DNA of 64,000 nucleotides from Halopolyspora algeriensis (lineage in GTDB: Bacteria; Actinomycetota; Actinomycetes; Mycobacteriales; Pseudonocardiaceae). The position numbers and the translations under genes were made by a program. Location of the stretch: positions 248,001 to 312,000 of the forward strand of contig NZ_QPJC01000002.1 in the NCBI RefSeq assembly GCF_003337235.1, read 5' to 3'. How positions within the stretch are numbered: the first letter of the stretch is position 1; each line of letters begins with the position of its first letter. Of the stretch, positions 1 to 7,484 are shown piece by piece. The notes beneath the pieces were generated by a model, which was given only the letters and a program-made list of their open reading frames with translations, did no database searches and was not told the origin of the DNA.

Positions 1-105
1 GATCTCGCCGGCTGTGAGGCCCTCGGGATTCTCGGCGAGCATGCGCAGCACGAGCAGGCCGCGCTCCAATGTTTGTGAGCCGTCGGCCTTGCGCGCCTCG
101 GCCAT
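1..105 (-). CDS. IclR family transcriptional regulator (N-terminal part, cut by window edge)
   Basis: Reading leftwards from an ATG at 105, the 35 visible residues (MAEARKADGSQTLERGLLVL...) match the start of the IclR winged-helix domain, in which a GSQTLERGL stretch precedes the first helix. The rest of the gene lies outside the window. It is divergent from the homogentisate operon, so by usual IclR behaviour it is the likely local regulator responding to an aromatic acid. The family call is firm for so short a piece; the effector is inference. Confidence 0.75.
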   Translation of the reverse strand, partial: MAEARKADGSQTLERGLLVLRMLAENPEGLTAGEI

Positions 106-237
106 GCGTCCTCCGGGGGATATCGGCGGGTTCGCCCGGGCCGAATCGGCTCACGGTATTGACATGAGTCACATCACGGCCCGATAGTGATGCAACATTC
201 GTAACACACCAGCTCGATAATTGCAACAGAGGTTGAT
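106..237. promoter_or_regulatory. Divergent promoter region, IclR gene / homogentisate operon
   Basis: This 132-bp spacer separates the IclR start from the monooxygenase start. A TTGACA at 159-164 followed after 18 bases by GATAGT (183-188) is a reasonable -35/-10 pair for the rightward operon. A GAGG at 229-232 serves as ribosome site for the GTG at 238. The IclR operator probably lies here, but no clear palindrome stands out. Confidence 0.5.
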
Positions 238-1938
238 GTGTACTTCACTCCGCGCCGCTACGCCTTCACTCCGTTTCCCTCGTCACCGCCGGATGCCGAG
301 CCCGAGACCGCCGTGGTCGTGGGGGCGGGCCCGGTCGGGCTCGCCCTGGCACTGGGGCTGTCCCGGCGCGGTGTGCCGGTGACCGTGCTCGAAGCCGGCG
401 ACTCGGTGGTCTACGGCAGCCGCGCGATCTGCCTGTCCCGGCACTCGTTGGAGGTGCTGGAACGCCTCGGCGTCGGCGAGGAGTTCGCCGAGCGCTCGCT
501 GCCGTGGACCTCCGGGCGCAGCTTCCACCGGGACGCCGAGGTGCTGTCGTTCGAGATGCCGCACGTCGACGGTGACGTCCGGACACCGATGGTCAACCTC
601 TCGCAGTCGGTGGCCGAGCAGATCCTGGTCGACGAGATCGGGAGAACCGACAGCTGCACCGTGCGGTGGCAGTGCCGCGTGCTCGACTGCACCGAGCAGG
701 ACGGTGTCGTGACCGTCCGGATCGCCACGCCGGAGGGGCAGCGGGAGCTGCGCACCCGATGGCTGATCGCAGCCGACGGTGCCCGCAGCACCGTGCGGGA
801 GTCGCTGGGGTTGCATCTGAACGGGACGAGCTACGAGGGGCGCTACGTCATCGCCGACATCCACTGGCGCAGCCCGCTGCCGACCGAGCGCCGGGTGTGG
901 TTCGACCCGCCCAGCAATCCCGGCTCCACGATCATCCTGCACCGCCAGCCCGACGACATCTGGCGGGTGGACTACCAGCTCGGCCCCGACGACGATCCCG
1001 AGGCCGAGATCGCCGAGCAGCGCATCCGCGACCGGATCACCCGGCATCTGGACTGGTTGTTGGGCAACACCGAGCCGTGGACGCTGGAGTGGTCCAGCCT
1101 CTACCGGGCGCACTCGCTGTCGCTGGATTCCTACCGGCACGGCCGGGTCCTGTTCGCCGGCGACGCCGCGCATCTGGTGCCGATCTTCGGGGTGCGGGGG
1201 CTGAACTCCGGACTGGAGGATGCCGACACGCTCGCGTGGACGCTGGCTTCGGTGGTCGGCGGCACGGCCGACCCCGCCCTGCTGGACACCTACGCGGCCG
1301 AACGTCGTGAGGCCTGGCGCCAGAACGTCGAGCAGGCCGAGAAGAGCACGCTGTTCATGACGCCGGGTACGCACGGCTACGCCATGACCCGTGATGCCGT
1401 GCTCACCCTGGCCCATCGCCGCCCCGTGCTGCGGCACCTGATCAACCCGCGCCAGTCCAGCGCCACCCACAGCCGGGCCTCGCCGCTGACGTGCGCCGCG
1501 ACCCGGGACGAATCTCCGGACCCGGTTCCGGGGGACCCGATTCCGGACCGAGCAGTACTCGCCGAATCCGCACCCGGACAGGTGCCGTCCAGTGTGAACA
1601 TCGAACGCGGTTCGGACTTCACCGTGCTGGGCGTGCGCACCGCGCCGGGCGCGCTCACCGACTTCGCGCAGAGCCTGCGCAAGCGACTCGCCCCGGCCGT
1701 GGGAGTCCGCGCGCTGGTGACGCACCACGGCAACGGCCACGAGCGGGCCATCCCGTGTCCGGAGGAGCGGCTGCTCGACGACTCCGCCGGAAACCTGGAA
1801 AGCGCCTTCGGTGCCGAGCCCGGTGAGGTGTTCGTCATCCGCCCCGACGGACTGCTGCTGGGACGTTTCCCCGGCCCCGACCACCTCGGTGCTCCCGAGG
1901 AGTTGGCCGACCACATCCTGCAGGGAGGGAGTCGATGA
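238..1938 (+). CDS. FAD-dependent aromatic hydroxylase (MhpA/PheA-type monooxygenase), probably makes homogentisate
   Basis: Single-component flavoprotein hydroxylase of 566 aa. Visible motifs are the N-terminal Rossmann fingerprint VVGAGPVGLALALGL (about 27-41), a DGARSTVRESLG motif (about 180), and the FAD-ribityl motif GDAAHLVPIFGVRGLN (about 304). A thioredoxin-like C-terminal domain ends in FVIRPDGLLLGRF, typical of the MhpA/phenol hydroxylase group. These enzymes use NAD(P)H and O2 to hydroxylate phenolic acids. It heads an operon with hmgA and fahA and no 4-hydroxyphenylpyruvate dioxygenase is in view. The likely substrate is therefore a hydroxyphenylacetate converted to homogentisate; this is inference from context. 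The GTG start follows a GAGG. The stop overlaps the next gene by 4 bases. Confidence 0.85.
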   Translation: MYFTPRRYAFTPFPSSPPDAEPETAVVVGAGPVGLALALGLSRRGVPVTVLEAGDSVVYGSRAICLSRHSLEVLERLGVGEEFAERSLPWTSGRSFHRDAEVLSFEMPHVDGDVRTPMVNLSQSVAEQILVDEIGRTDSCTVRWQCRVLDCTEQDGVVTVRIATPEGQRELRTRWLIAADGARSTVRESLGLHLNGTSYEGRYVIADIHWRSPLPTERRVWFDPPSNPGSTIILHRQPDDIWRVDYQLGPDDDPEAEIAEQRIRDRITRHLDWLLGNTEPWTLEWSSLYRAHSLSLDSYRHGRVLFAGDAAHLVPIFGVRGLNSGLEDADTLAWTLASVVGGTADPALLDTYAAERREAWRQNVEQAEKSTLFMTPGTHGYAMTRDAVLTLAHRRPVLRHLINPRQSSATHSRASPLTCAATRDESPDPVPGDPIPDRAVLAESAPGQVPSSVNIERGSDFTVLGVRTAPGALTDFAQSLRKRLAPAVGVRALVTHHGNGHERAIPCPEERLLDDSAGNLESAFGAEPGEVFVIRPDGLLLGRFPGPDHLGAPEELADHILQGGSR

Positions 1939-2141
1939 CCACCGTTGGATCCGCGCACGGGCTCGAGCAGTCCGTCGCCCATGCCGAGTTCGTCTGGCGC
2001 ACCGTCAGCGAGGCGATCGACACGGTTCCCGAGTCCGACCGGGAAGCCTTTCTGACCCGGTTCGTTCTGCTGGCCGCGCTCGACCACCTCGACGCCGACG
2101 AACTCACCGCCCTCATCGCCGAAGCCCGCGAGTCCCGCTGA
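1935..2141 (+). CDS. Small DUF2783-like protein of the hydroxylase operon
   Basis: 68 aa, starting ATGA-overlapped with the hydroxylase, so translation is coupled. The body is helical, with FVLLAALDHLDADELTALIA in the C-terminal half, resembling the DUF2783 family of small proteins found beside FAD-dependent aromatic hydroxylases. There are no Cys residues, signal peptide or membrane segment. It is presumably an accessory or stabilising partner of the hydroxylase. The family match is from memory of the pattern and is moderate; the role is inferred from position alone. Confidence 0.65.
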   Translation: MTTVGSAHGLEQSVAHAEFVWRTVSEAIDTVPESDREAFLTRFVLLAALDHLDADELTALIAEARESR

Positions 2142-2193
2142 CGGAGTCCGCGAGCGAAAAACACCGTCGGAAACGAGCAGAAGGGAGAGGATC

Positions 2194-3393
2194 ATGGCGT
2201 ACTACCGCCAGGTGGGGCAGGTGCCGGGCAAGCGGCACACTCAGCACCGCAAGCCCGACGGAGGGCTGTATTACGAGGAGTTGATGGGTGAGGAGGGGTT
2301 CTCCTCGGACTCGTCGTTGCTGTATCACCGCAACATCCCCTCGGCGATCGTGGACTCGGCGGTCTGGGAGCTGCCGGAGATGGACACGCAGCCGAATCAC
2401 CCGCTCAAGCCGCGGCATCTGAAGTTGCACGAGTTGTTTTCCGGTCAGGAGCACAAGAGCCGGGACGTGGTCACCGGTCGCCGGCTGGTGCTGGGCAACG
2501 GTGATGTGCGGATCTCGTACGTGGCCGCGGGAGAGACCTCGCCGCTGTATCGCAACGCCGTCGGCGACGAGTGTGTGTATGTCGAGTCCGGCGAGGCCAC
2601 CGTGGAGACGGTGTTCGGGGTGCTGGCCGCTCGTGCGGGGGACTACGTGCTGCTGCCACGGGGCACGACGCACCGCTGGATCCCGCAGGGCCAGGAGCCG
2701 GTGCGGGCGTACTGCATCGAGGCGGGCAGCCACATCACCCCGCCGCGGCGGTACCTGTCGCGGTTCGGGCAGCTGCTGGAACACGCCCCCTACTGCGAGC
2801 GGGACCTGCACGGACCGGACGAGCCGCTGCTGGCCGAAGGCACCGACGTGGAGGTCCTGGTCAAGCACCGCGGCTCCCGGGGGATCGTGGGCACCCGGTT
2901 CGTGTACCCGCAGCACCCGTTCGACGTGGTCGGCTGGGACGGGTGCCTGTACCCGTACACGTTCAACATCGACGACTTCGAACCGATCACCGGACGGGTG
3001 CACCAGCCGCCGCCGGTGCACCAGGTCTTCGAGGGCGACAATTTCGTGATCTGCAATTTCGTGCCGCGCAAGGTGGACTATCACCCGCTGTCGATCCCGG
3101 TGCCCTACTATCACTCCAATGTGGATTCCGATGAGGTGATGTTCTACTGCGGCGGCGACTACGATGCCCGCAAGGGATCGGGCATCGGCCAGGGCTCGAT
3201 CTCGCTGCACCCCGGTGGGCACAGCCATGGCCCGCAGCCGGGCGCGTACGAGCGCAGCATCGGCGCGGAGTCCTTCGACGAGCTGGCGGTCATGGTCGAC
3301 ACCTTCCGTCCGCTGGAACTCGGTGAGGGCGGACTGGCTGCCGAGGACCCGGCCTACGCGTGGTCCTGGTCCGGAAGGGGGCCTGCGTCGTGA
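2194..3393 (+). CDS. hmgA: Homogentisate 1,2-dioxygenase
   Basis: Cytosolic Fe(II) ring-cleavage enzyme converting homogentisate and O2 to maleylacetoacetate. At 399 aa it has the compact bacterial length. Family hallmarks are visible: HPFDVVGWDG and PYTFNIDDFEPITGR in the middle, YYHSNVDSDEVMFYC (the His and Glu are the metal-ligand region), and GGHSHGPQPGAYE near the C-terminus carrying the last His. The start ATG at 2194 sits behind AGAAGGGAGAGG. Its stop overlaps the next gene's GTG (GTGA), so hmgA, the unknown gene and fahA are translationally coupled. Confidence 0.95.
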   Translation: MAYYRQVGQVPGKRHTQHRKPDGGLYYEELMGEEGFSSDSSLLYHRNIPSAIVDSAVWELPEMDTQPNHPLKPRHLKLHELFSGQEHKSRDVVTGRRLVLGNGDVRISYVAAGETSPLYRNAVGDECVYVESGEATVETVFGVLAARAGDYVLLPRGTTHRWIPQGQEPVRAYCIEAGSHITPPRRYLSRFGQLLEHAPYCERDLHGPDEPLLAEGTDVEVLVKHRGSRGIVGTRFVYPQHPFDVVGWDGCLYPYTFNIDDFEPITGRVHQPPPVHQVFEGDNFVICNFVPRKVDYHPLSIPVPYYHSNVDSDEVMFYCGGDYDARKGSGIGQGSISLHPGGHSHGPQPGAYERSIGAESFDELAVMVDTFRPLELGEGGLAAEDPAYAWSWSGRGPAS

Positions 3394-4271
3394 GCATGGC
3401 GGATCTGTTGCACGGGTTGGTCGACGACGCCGGGTTGTTCCCGCCCACGGCGCTGGACATGCCCGCCGCCGTCGAGCGGCACCGGGCCGATCAGCAGGCC
3501 GGTGAACCGATGCTGACCCACCGGTTCCTGTGCCCGGCAAGCCGGCTCGACGAGCTGCGCGGGCAGCTGACCGGCTCCGATCGCTTCCGCCTCGGACTCA
3601 TCGCCGACCAGGGTGCCGACGGGCTGAGCGAGGTGCTGGACGCGGTGATCCTGGATCATCGACTGTCGCTGGCACTGCTGGAGATCCCGCTGGCGGCCTT
3701 CCGGGATCAGCACAGCTCCTCGGGAGTTTCGGCGGCGCTGCGGGAGCTGGAGCGCATCTCGGTCGAGGTGGCGGCCTACTTCGAGCCGGCCACGCTCGAC
3801 GACGTCGACGAGGTGATCGCCGAGCTGGCCGCCTCGGCCGGCGGTCGGCGCCGTGTGGGCGGCAAGCTGCGCTGCGGCGGGGTGCGCGCCGAGCTGTTCC
3901 CCGGCCCGCAGCAGGTAGCGCACTTCCTGCTCACGTGTGTGGGCGCCGGGCTGCCGTTGAAGGCCACGGCCGGGCTGCACCAGGCGGTGCGCCACCAGGA
4001 TCCCGAAACCGGGTTCACCCACCACGGCTACCTGAACCTGCTGCTGGCCGCCGCCGTCGCAGCGGGTGGGGCCGGGCAGGACGAGGTGCGCACGGTGTTG
4101 GAGATCGAGGATTCCGGCGAGCTGGCACGGCGTATCGGTGCCCTCGACCGGGATGCGGCGTTGCGCGCGCGATCGGTGCTGGTCAGCTACGGCTCGTGCA
4201 GCACGGGCACTCCGCCGCAGCAGGCACGCGACATACTGGAATCGACACGGGAAAGGAAGGGCGCACAGTGA
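3390..4271 (+). CDS. Conserved uncharacterised protein of the homogentisate operon
   Basis: 293 aa from GTG 3390, which overlaps the hmgA stop (GTGA) and follows GGAAGGGG at a good distance; an upstream in-frame start inside hmgA is less likely. Recognisable blocks are LLHGLVDDAGLFPPTALDM at the N-terminus and, past the middle, GGKLRCGGVRAELFPGPQQ and LPLKATAGLHQAVRH. I know this pattern only as a conserved hypothetical family accompanying hmgA/fahA and other catabolic genes. The KLRCGG/KATAGL segments look like a barrel-type active site, but that is a guess. No function is assigned. Its place between the dioxygenase and fumarylacetoacetase, with overlaps on both sides, suggests a role in the same pathway, where no maleylacetoacetate isomerase is visible. 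Confidence 0.75.
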   Translation: MSMADLLHGLVDDAGLFPPTALDMPAAVERHRADQQAGEPMLTHRFLCPASRLDELRGQLTGSDRFRLGLIADQGADGLSEVLDAVILDHRLSLALLEIPLAAFRDQHSSSGVSAALRELERISVEVAAYFEPATLDDVDEVIAELAASAGGRRRVGGKLRCGGVRAELFPGPQQVAHFLLTCVGAGLPLKATAGLHQAVRHQDPETGFTHHGYLNLLLAAAVAAGGAGQDEVRTVLEIEDSGELARRIGALDRDAALRARSVLVSYGSCSTGTPPQQARDILESTRERKGAQ

Positions 4272-5476
4272 CGGTGACAAGCTGGGTTCCGGTGCCTGCC
4301 GGTTCGGATTTTCCGGTGACCAATCTGCCCTACGGGGTGTTCGAACCCGCGGGCGGGCCCGCGCGGGTGGGGGTGGCCATCGGCGAGCACGTCCTCGACC
4401 TCGCCGCGGTCCTGGACGAGGAAACTTTCGCGCAGCCGAGCCTGAACACGTTCATGGCCCAAGGCCGCGAGCGGTGGCAGCAGACCCGGGCGCGGGTCAC
4501 CGATCTGCTCACCGACGAGGCCCATCGCAGCGAGGTGGAACCGGCGCTGTACCGCCTCGGTGACGTTCGGCTGCTGCTGCCGTTTTCGGTGGCCGACTAC
4601 GTCGACTTCTACGCCTCCGAACAGCACGCGAGCAACATCGGGCGGATGTTCCGGCCGGACTCGCCGCCGCTGATGCCGAACTGGAAGCACCTGCCGGTGG
4701 GCTATCACGGCCGGGCGGGCACCGTGGTCGCCTCGGACACGCCGATCGTGCGCCCCAGTGGGCAGCGCAAGCCGCCCCAGGCCGAGGCACCGATGTTCGG
4801 CCCGTCGCAGCGGCTGGACATCGAGGCCGAGGTCGGTTTCGTCGTCGGCGCGGGCAGTGACCTGGGCACTGCGGTGTCCACCGAGGATTTCGCCGAGCAC
4901 GTGTTCGGGGTGTGCCTGGTCAACGACTGGAGTGCCCGCGACATCCAGGCCTGGGAGTACGTGCCGCTGGGCCCGTTTCTGGGCAAGTCGTTCGCCACGT
5001 CGGTCTCGCCGTGGATCGTGCCGCTGGAGGCACTGCAGCAGGCTCGGGTGTCCACACCGGAGCAGGATCCCCAGCCGTTGCCGTACTTGCGGGAGAAGCA
5101 GCCGTGGGGGCTGGACCTGGACTTGGAGGTCAGCCTCAACGACGAGGTCATCGCCCGGCCGCCGTTCGACGCGCTGTACTGGTCACCGGCCCAGCAGTTG
5201 GCGCACATGACCATCAACGGCGCCTGCCTGCGTACCGGTGACTTCTACGCCTCGGGCACCGTGTCCGGTTCGGAGCCCGATCAGCGGGGTTCGCTGATCG
5301 AGCTGAGCTGGAACGGCGAGAACCCGCTGACTCTCAAGGACGGCTCCCAGCGGGTCTTCCTCGCCGACGGAGACACGGTGACCATCCGCGCCACCGCCCC
5401 CGGGGCCGAGGGCACCCGCATCGGATTCGGCGAGGTCACCGGCACCATCCACCCCGCGCGGGAGGAGCTGTCGTGA
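4268..5476 (+). CDS. fahA: Fumarylacetoacetase
   Basis: 402 aa. It hydrolyses fumarylacetoacetate to fumarate and acetoacetate, the last step of the homogentisate pathway. FAH-family blocks are clear: DYVDFYASEQHASNIG, LPVGYHGRAGTVV, IEAEVGFVVG, VCLVNDWSARDIQAWEYVPL and GPFLGKSFATSVSPW, which together supply the acidic metal ligands and catalytic His region. GTG at 4268 overlaps the preceding stop and gives the expected N-terminus (SWVPVPAGSDFPVTNLPYGVF). A longer open frame upstream is only the shadow of the preceding gene. It closes the operon before a strong hairpin. Confidence 0.95.
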   Translation: MTVTSWVPVPAGSDFPVTNLPYGVFEPAGGPARVGVAIGEHVLDLAAVLDEETFAQPSLNTFMAQGRERWQQTRARVTDLLTDEAHRSEVEPALYRLGDVRLLLPFSVADYVDFYASEQHASNIGRMFRPDSPPLMPNWKHLPVGYHGRAGTVVASDTPIVRPSGQRKPPQAEAPMFGPSQRLDIEAEVGFVVGAGSDLGTAVSTEDFAEHVFGVCLVNDWSARDIQAWEYVPLGPFLGKSFATSVSPWIVPLEALQQARVSTPEQDPQPLPYLREKQPWGLDLDLEVSLNDEVIARPPFDALYWSPAQQLAHMTINGACLRTGDFYASGTVSGSEPDQRGSLIELSWNGENPLTLKDGSQRVFLADGDTVTIRATAPGAEGTRIGFGEVTGTIHPAREELS

Positions 5477-5545
5477 GGGACAAGACTCTGGCCACGGCCA
5501 CCGAGGCGGTCGCAGTCCCGAGGTGAGCAGGCCACGGCGACAGTG

Positions 5546-5588
5546 CAGTGCGGCCTCTCCACCTGTAGCAGGTGGAGAGGCCGCACTG
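5546..5588. terminator. Bidirectional hairpin terminator
   Basis: A perfect 18-bp stem (5546-5563 with 5571-5588) encloses a 7-base loop. It lies between the convergent fahA operon and the Gly/Ala-rich gene, so it can end both transcripts. There is no U-tract, as is common in high-GC actinobacteria. Confidence 0.85.
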
Positions 5589-5617
5589 GATGTTCGGGGC
5601 GTGGACCCCTGGGAGCC

Positions 5618-6052
5618 TCAGAGGGCGAGGTCGGCCTCGCCGGCGAGGTCGGCGCCGGTGCTGCCGCCTGCGGCCTCGAGGTCGGCGTTGCCGAAGCCGG
5701 TGTCCGCACCGAGGTCGACGTTGGCATCGAGCGGGGCCTCGACCTCGACCTGGCCGCTGCCCTGGCCACCGACGGCGGTCCCGGAGTTACCGGCGGCGTA
5801 GGTCTCACCGACGGCGTCGACACCGGCCCCGGCGGAGCCGGTGCTCGCACCGAAGTCGGCCTCGACGGATCCGGTGTCGGCCTCCAGGCCTGCACTCGTC
5901 CCGCCCGTGGCGGCGAGGTCGGCACTGCTCTCGGCGACATAGGCAGCGTTGCCGTTGCCTGCGGCGCTGAAAGCGGCGTCGGCGTCGATGTCGGTGTCGG
6001 CACCGAAGCCGCCGCCGGCACTGCCGGAGGCGTTGAGACCGGCTGTGGTCAT
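5618..6052 (-). CDS. Acidic Gly/Ala/Asp-rich low-complexity protein
   Basis: 144 aa built almost wholly of G, A, D, S, T, E and V, starting MTTAGLNASGSAGGG. There are no Cys, Lys or Arg residues and no signal peptide. A GGGAG ribosome site precedes the ATG at 6052, and the gene ends just before the shared hairpin terminator, so this strand is favoured over the equally open opposite frame. Loose units such as GADTG, ADLEA and GSTGA recur. The composition predicts a disordered, strongly acidic polypeptide. Function is unknown. Confidence 0.6.
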   Translation of the reverse strand: MTTAGLNASGSAGGGFGADTDIDADAAFSAAGNGNAAYVAESSADLAATGGTSAGLEADTGSVEADFGASTGSAGAGVDAVGETYAAGNSGTAVGGQGSGQVEVEAPLDANVDLGADTGFGNADLEAAGGSTGADLAGEADLAL

Positions 6053-6548
6053 CGCGTGTACTCCCGTGTGTGCTGTGCGAAACCGGCAAGTCGGGCCGGT
6101 GCCTCCCCGCGGACAGCGCGGAGCCCGCTCGCCGAAACTGATCGTTCCGGGCGAAGTCTACACACGTGATGCGCTTGGCATCCACGGCGAAGCCGGCGGA
6201 GACGAATGGTGCTCGCGCCGCCGCGATCGGCCACCCTCCCGCACCGAGCACGGCATGTCCCGGCGCGCAAGAGACTCCGGAGGCTCGAGGCGTGTCAGCG
6301 GCCGGGATTGCCGGTACGGTGACGTGCTGCTGGATCGGCCCACCTGAGCTGGGCTGATGATTCCCGCATCGGGAGAGGACGCGCAGACCGTCCGTTTTGC
6401 TCACGCAGCGTTGTTGTGATCCGTCGTCGTGACTCGAGGGGACGAAGACGCTCAGGTCGGCGACGCGCCGAAGGGCGCTCCGAGCGGCGGTTCGGTCGAG
6501 GACGTTGCCGCCCGGCATCGACGTGCGATCTCGGTGGGGGAGGAGTAC
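6053..6548. other. 496-bp intergenic region without a supported gene
   Basis: This is upstream of both the Gly/Ala-rich gene (leftward) and the first USP unit (rightward), so it must hold both promoters. Short open frames exist on both strands but have neither ribosome sites nor recognisable protein patterns. A GGGGAC near 6440 resembles half of a DosR-type box, which is weak evidence. Confidence 0.4.
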
Positions 6549-6638
6549 ATGTCGAGTCGTCGTGACCGGTTCTGCGGCGGGCCGTGCCGTGTCTCGAAGA
6601 GGTGCTCGGCGTCCGTGCATGTGCAGGGGGAGACATGA
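6549..6638 (+). CDS. Small upstream ORF (29 aa) coupled to the USP gene
   Basis: ATG at 6549 follows a very strong GGGGGAGGAG site and encodes MSSRRDRFCGGPCRVSKRCS... ending in TGA at 6636-6638. That stop overlaps the ATG of the USP gene as ATGA. The peptide is basic with three Cys. Strong initiation plus stop-start overlap fits a coupling or sensing leader. Conservation is unknown, so expression is inferred from these signals only. Confidence 0.45.
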   Translation: MSSRRDRFCGGPCRVSKRCSASVHVQGET

Positions 6639-7090
6639 GCGAGCAGGAACAACGGATCGTCGTCGGGATCGACGGGTCGGCAGGGTCACGAGCTGCGTTG
6701 CGGTGGGCGCTGCGGTACGCGGACAAGACCGGGGAGGAAGTCACAGCTCTGATCGCATGGGCACATCCGACCTACTACGGGGTGGGGGCACCGATGCCCG
6801 AAGAGGATCCTGACAAAGACGCCGAACGTGCACTGCGGAAGGCGGTCGAGGAGACCACCTCGCTGCTGGGGTCGCAGGTGTCCGTCCGGCAAGAGGTCGT
6901 GCGGGGGCATCCGGCCGAGACCTTGGTGAACGCGGTCCGCAGCAACGACCTGCTCGTGGTGGGAAGCCGGGGACACGGTGGATTCGTGGGAGTGCTGCTA
7001 GGGTCGGTGAGTCAGCACTGCGTACACCACTCCCCGTGTCCGGTGCTCGTCGTCCGTCACGAGGAAGAGCCGGAAGGCGGACCCGCGTGA
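6635..7090 (+). CDS. Universal stress protein, single UspA domain
   Basis: 151 aa, one UspA domain. It begins IVVGIDGSAGSRAALRWAL and carries the ATP-binding signature VVGSRGHGGFVGVLLGSVSQ near the C-terminus (G-2x-G-9x-G-S type), so ATP binding is expected. The ATG at 6635 follows GGGGGAG and overlaps the stop of the small upstream ORF. It is the first of several USP genes here. Such proteins accumulate in hypoxia or dormancy in actinobacteria. Cytosolic; the partner is unknown. Confidence 0.9.
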   Translation: MSEQEQRIVVGIDGSAGSRAALRWALRYADKTGEEVTALIAWAHPTYYGVGAPMPEEDPDKDAERALRKAVEETTSLLGSQVSVRQEVVRGHPAETLVNAVRSNDLLVVGSRGHGGFVGVLLGSVSQHCVHHSPCPVLVVRHEEEPEGGPA

Positions 7091-7118
7091 GGGCGTGGAA
7101 AACGTCCACGGGGGCGTC

Positions 7119-7398
7119 ATGAGTGGCCGCAGCGAGCCGACGCAGGAACCCGCACCGGGATCGTTCCCGGCTGTTGCCCGTGCTGGATCCGACAGGGCGC
7201 GAACTCGTGATGCGTTGTGGTGCGGCGGCCGAGGCCGAGCCCGTCGCGACAACCTTCGCTCGTGAGGAGGGGCCGGGCGGGAACTCGGCATCGCGTTCGG
7301 GGCATGGGTGGTTTCCGGTGGGGAGGTGGCTGCCGGTCGTGTCACAGTGCGTCGTGCTGTTCCTCCTGGGCAGCGTGGCGATCGGACGGGCGGTGTAA
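7119..7398 (+). CDS. Possible small protein(s), one frame ending in a membrane segment
   Basis: Two frames compete here. ATG 7119, behind a GGGGG stretch, gives a 48-aa Arg-rich product ending at 7265. GTG 7123 gives 91 aa to 7398, ending in a plausible membrane segment (WLPVVSQCVVLFLLGSVAIG). Neither matches a family I know. The second could be a small membrane protein or simply leader sequence for the next USP. Treat as uncertain. Confidence 0.25.
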
Positions 7399-7484
7399 CT
7401 CGCTCATGCCTTCGTGGGGTGCTTCCCGTTCGCGAGACCCGGTCGCCGTGCTCCGGGGGCACAGCAGTGAACAGGAGTGGCGAT

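Noticed and set aside
283-1914. 543-codon leftward open frame over the flavin hydroxylase
   Set aside because: The plus strand carries the complete flavin motifs; the antisense frame has none.
3530-4267. In-frame extension of fumarylacetoacetase upstream of GTG 4268
   Set aside because: This stretch lies in the alternate frame of the preceding conserved gene and is Arg/Gly-rich without family similarity.
5543-6169. Plus-strand low-complexity frame opposite the Gly/Ala-rich protein
   Set aside because: It would start inside the terminator stem and lacks a ribosome site, while the minus frame has one.
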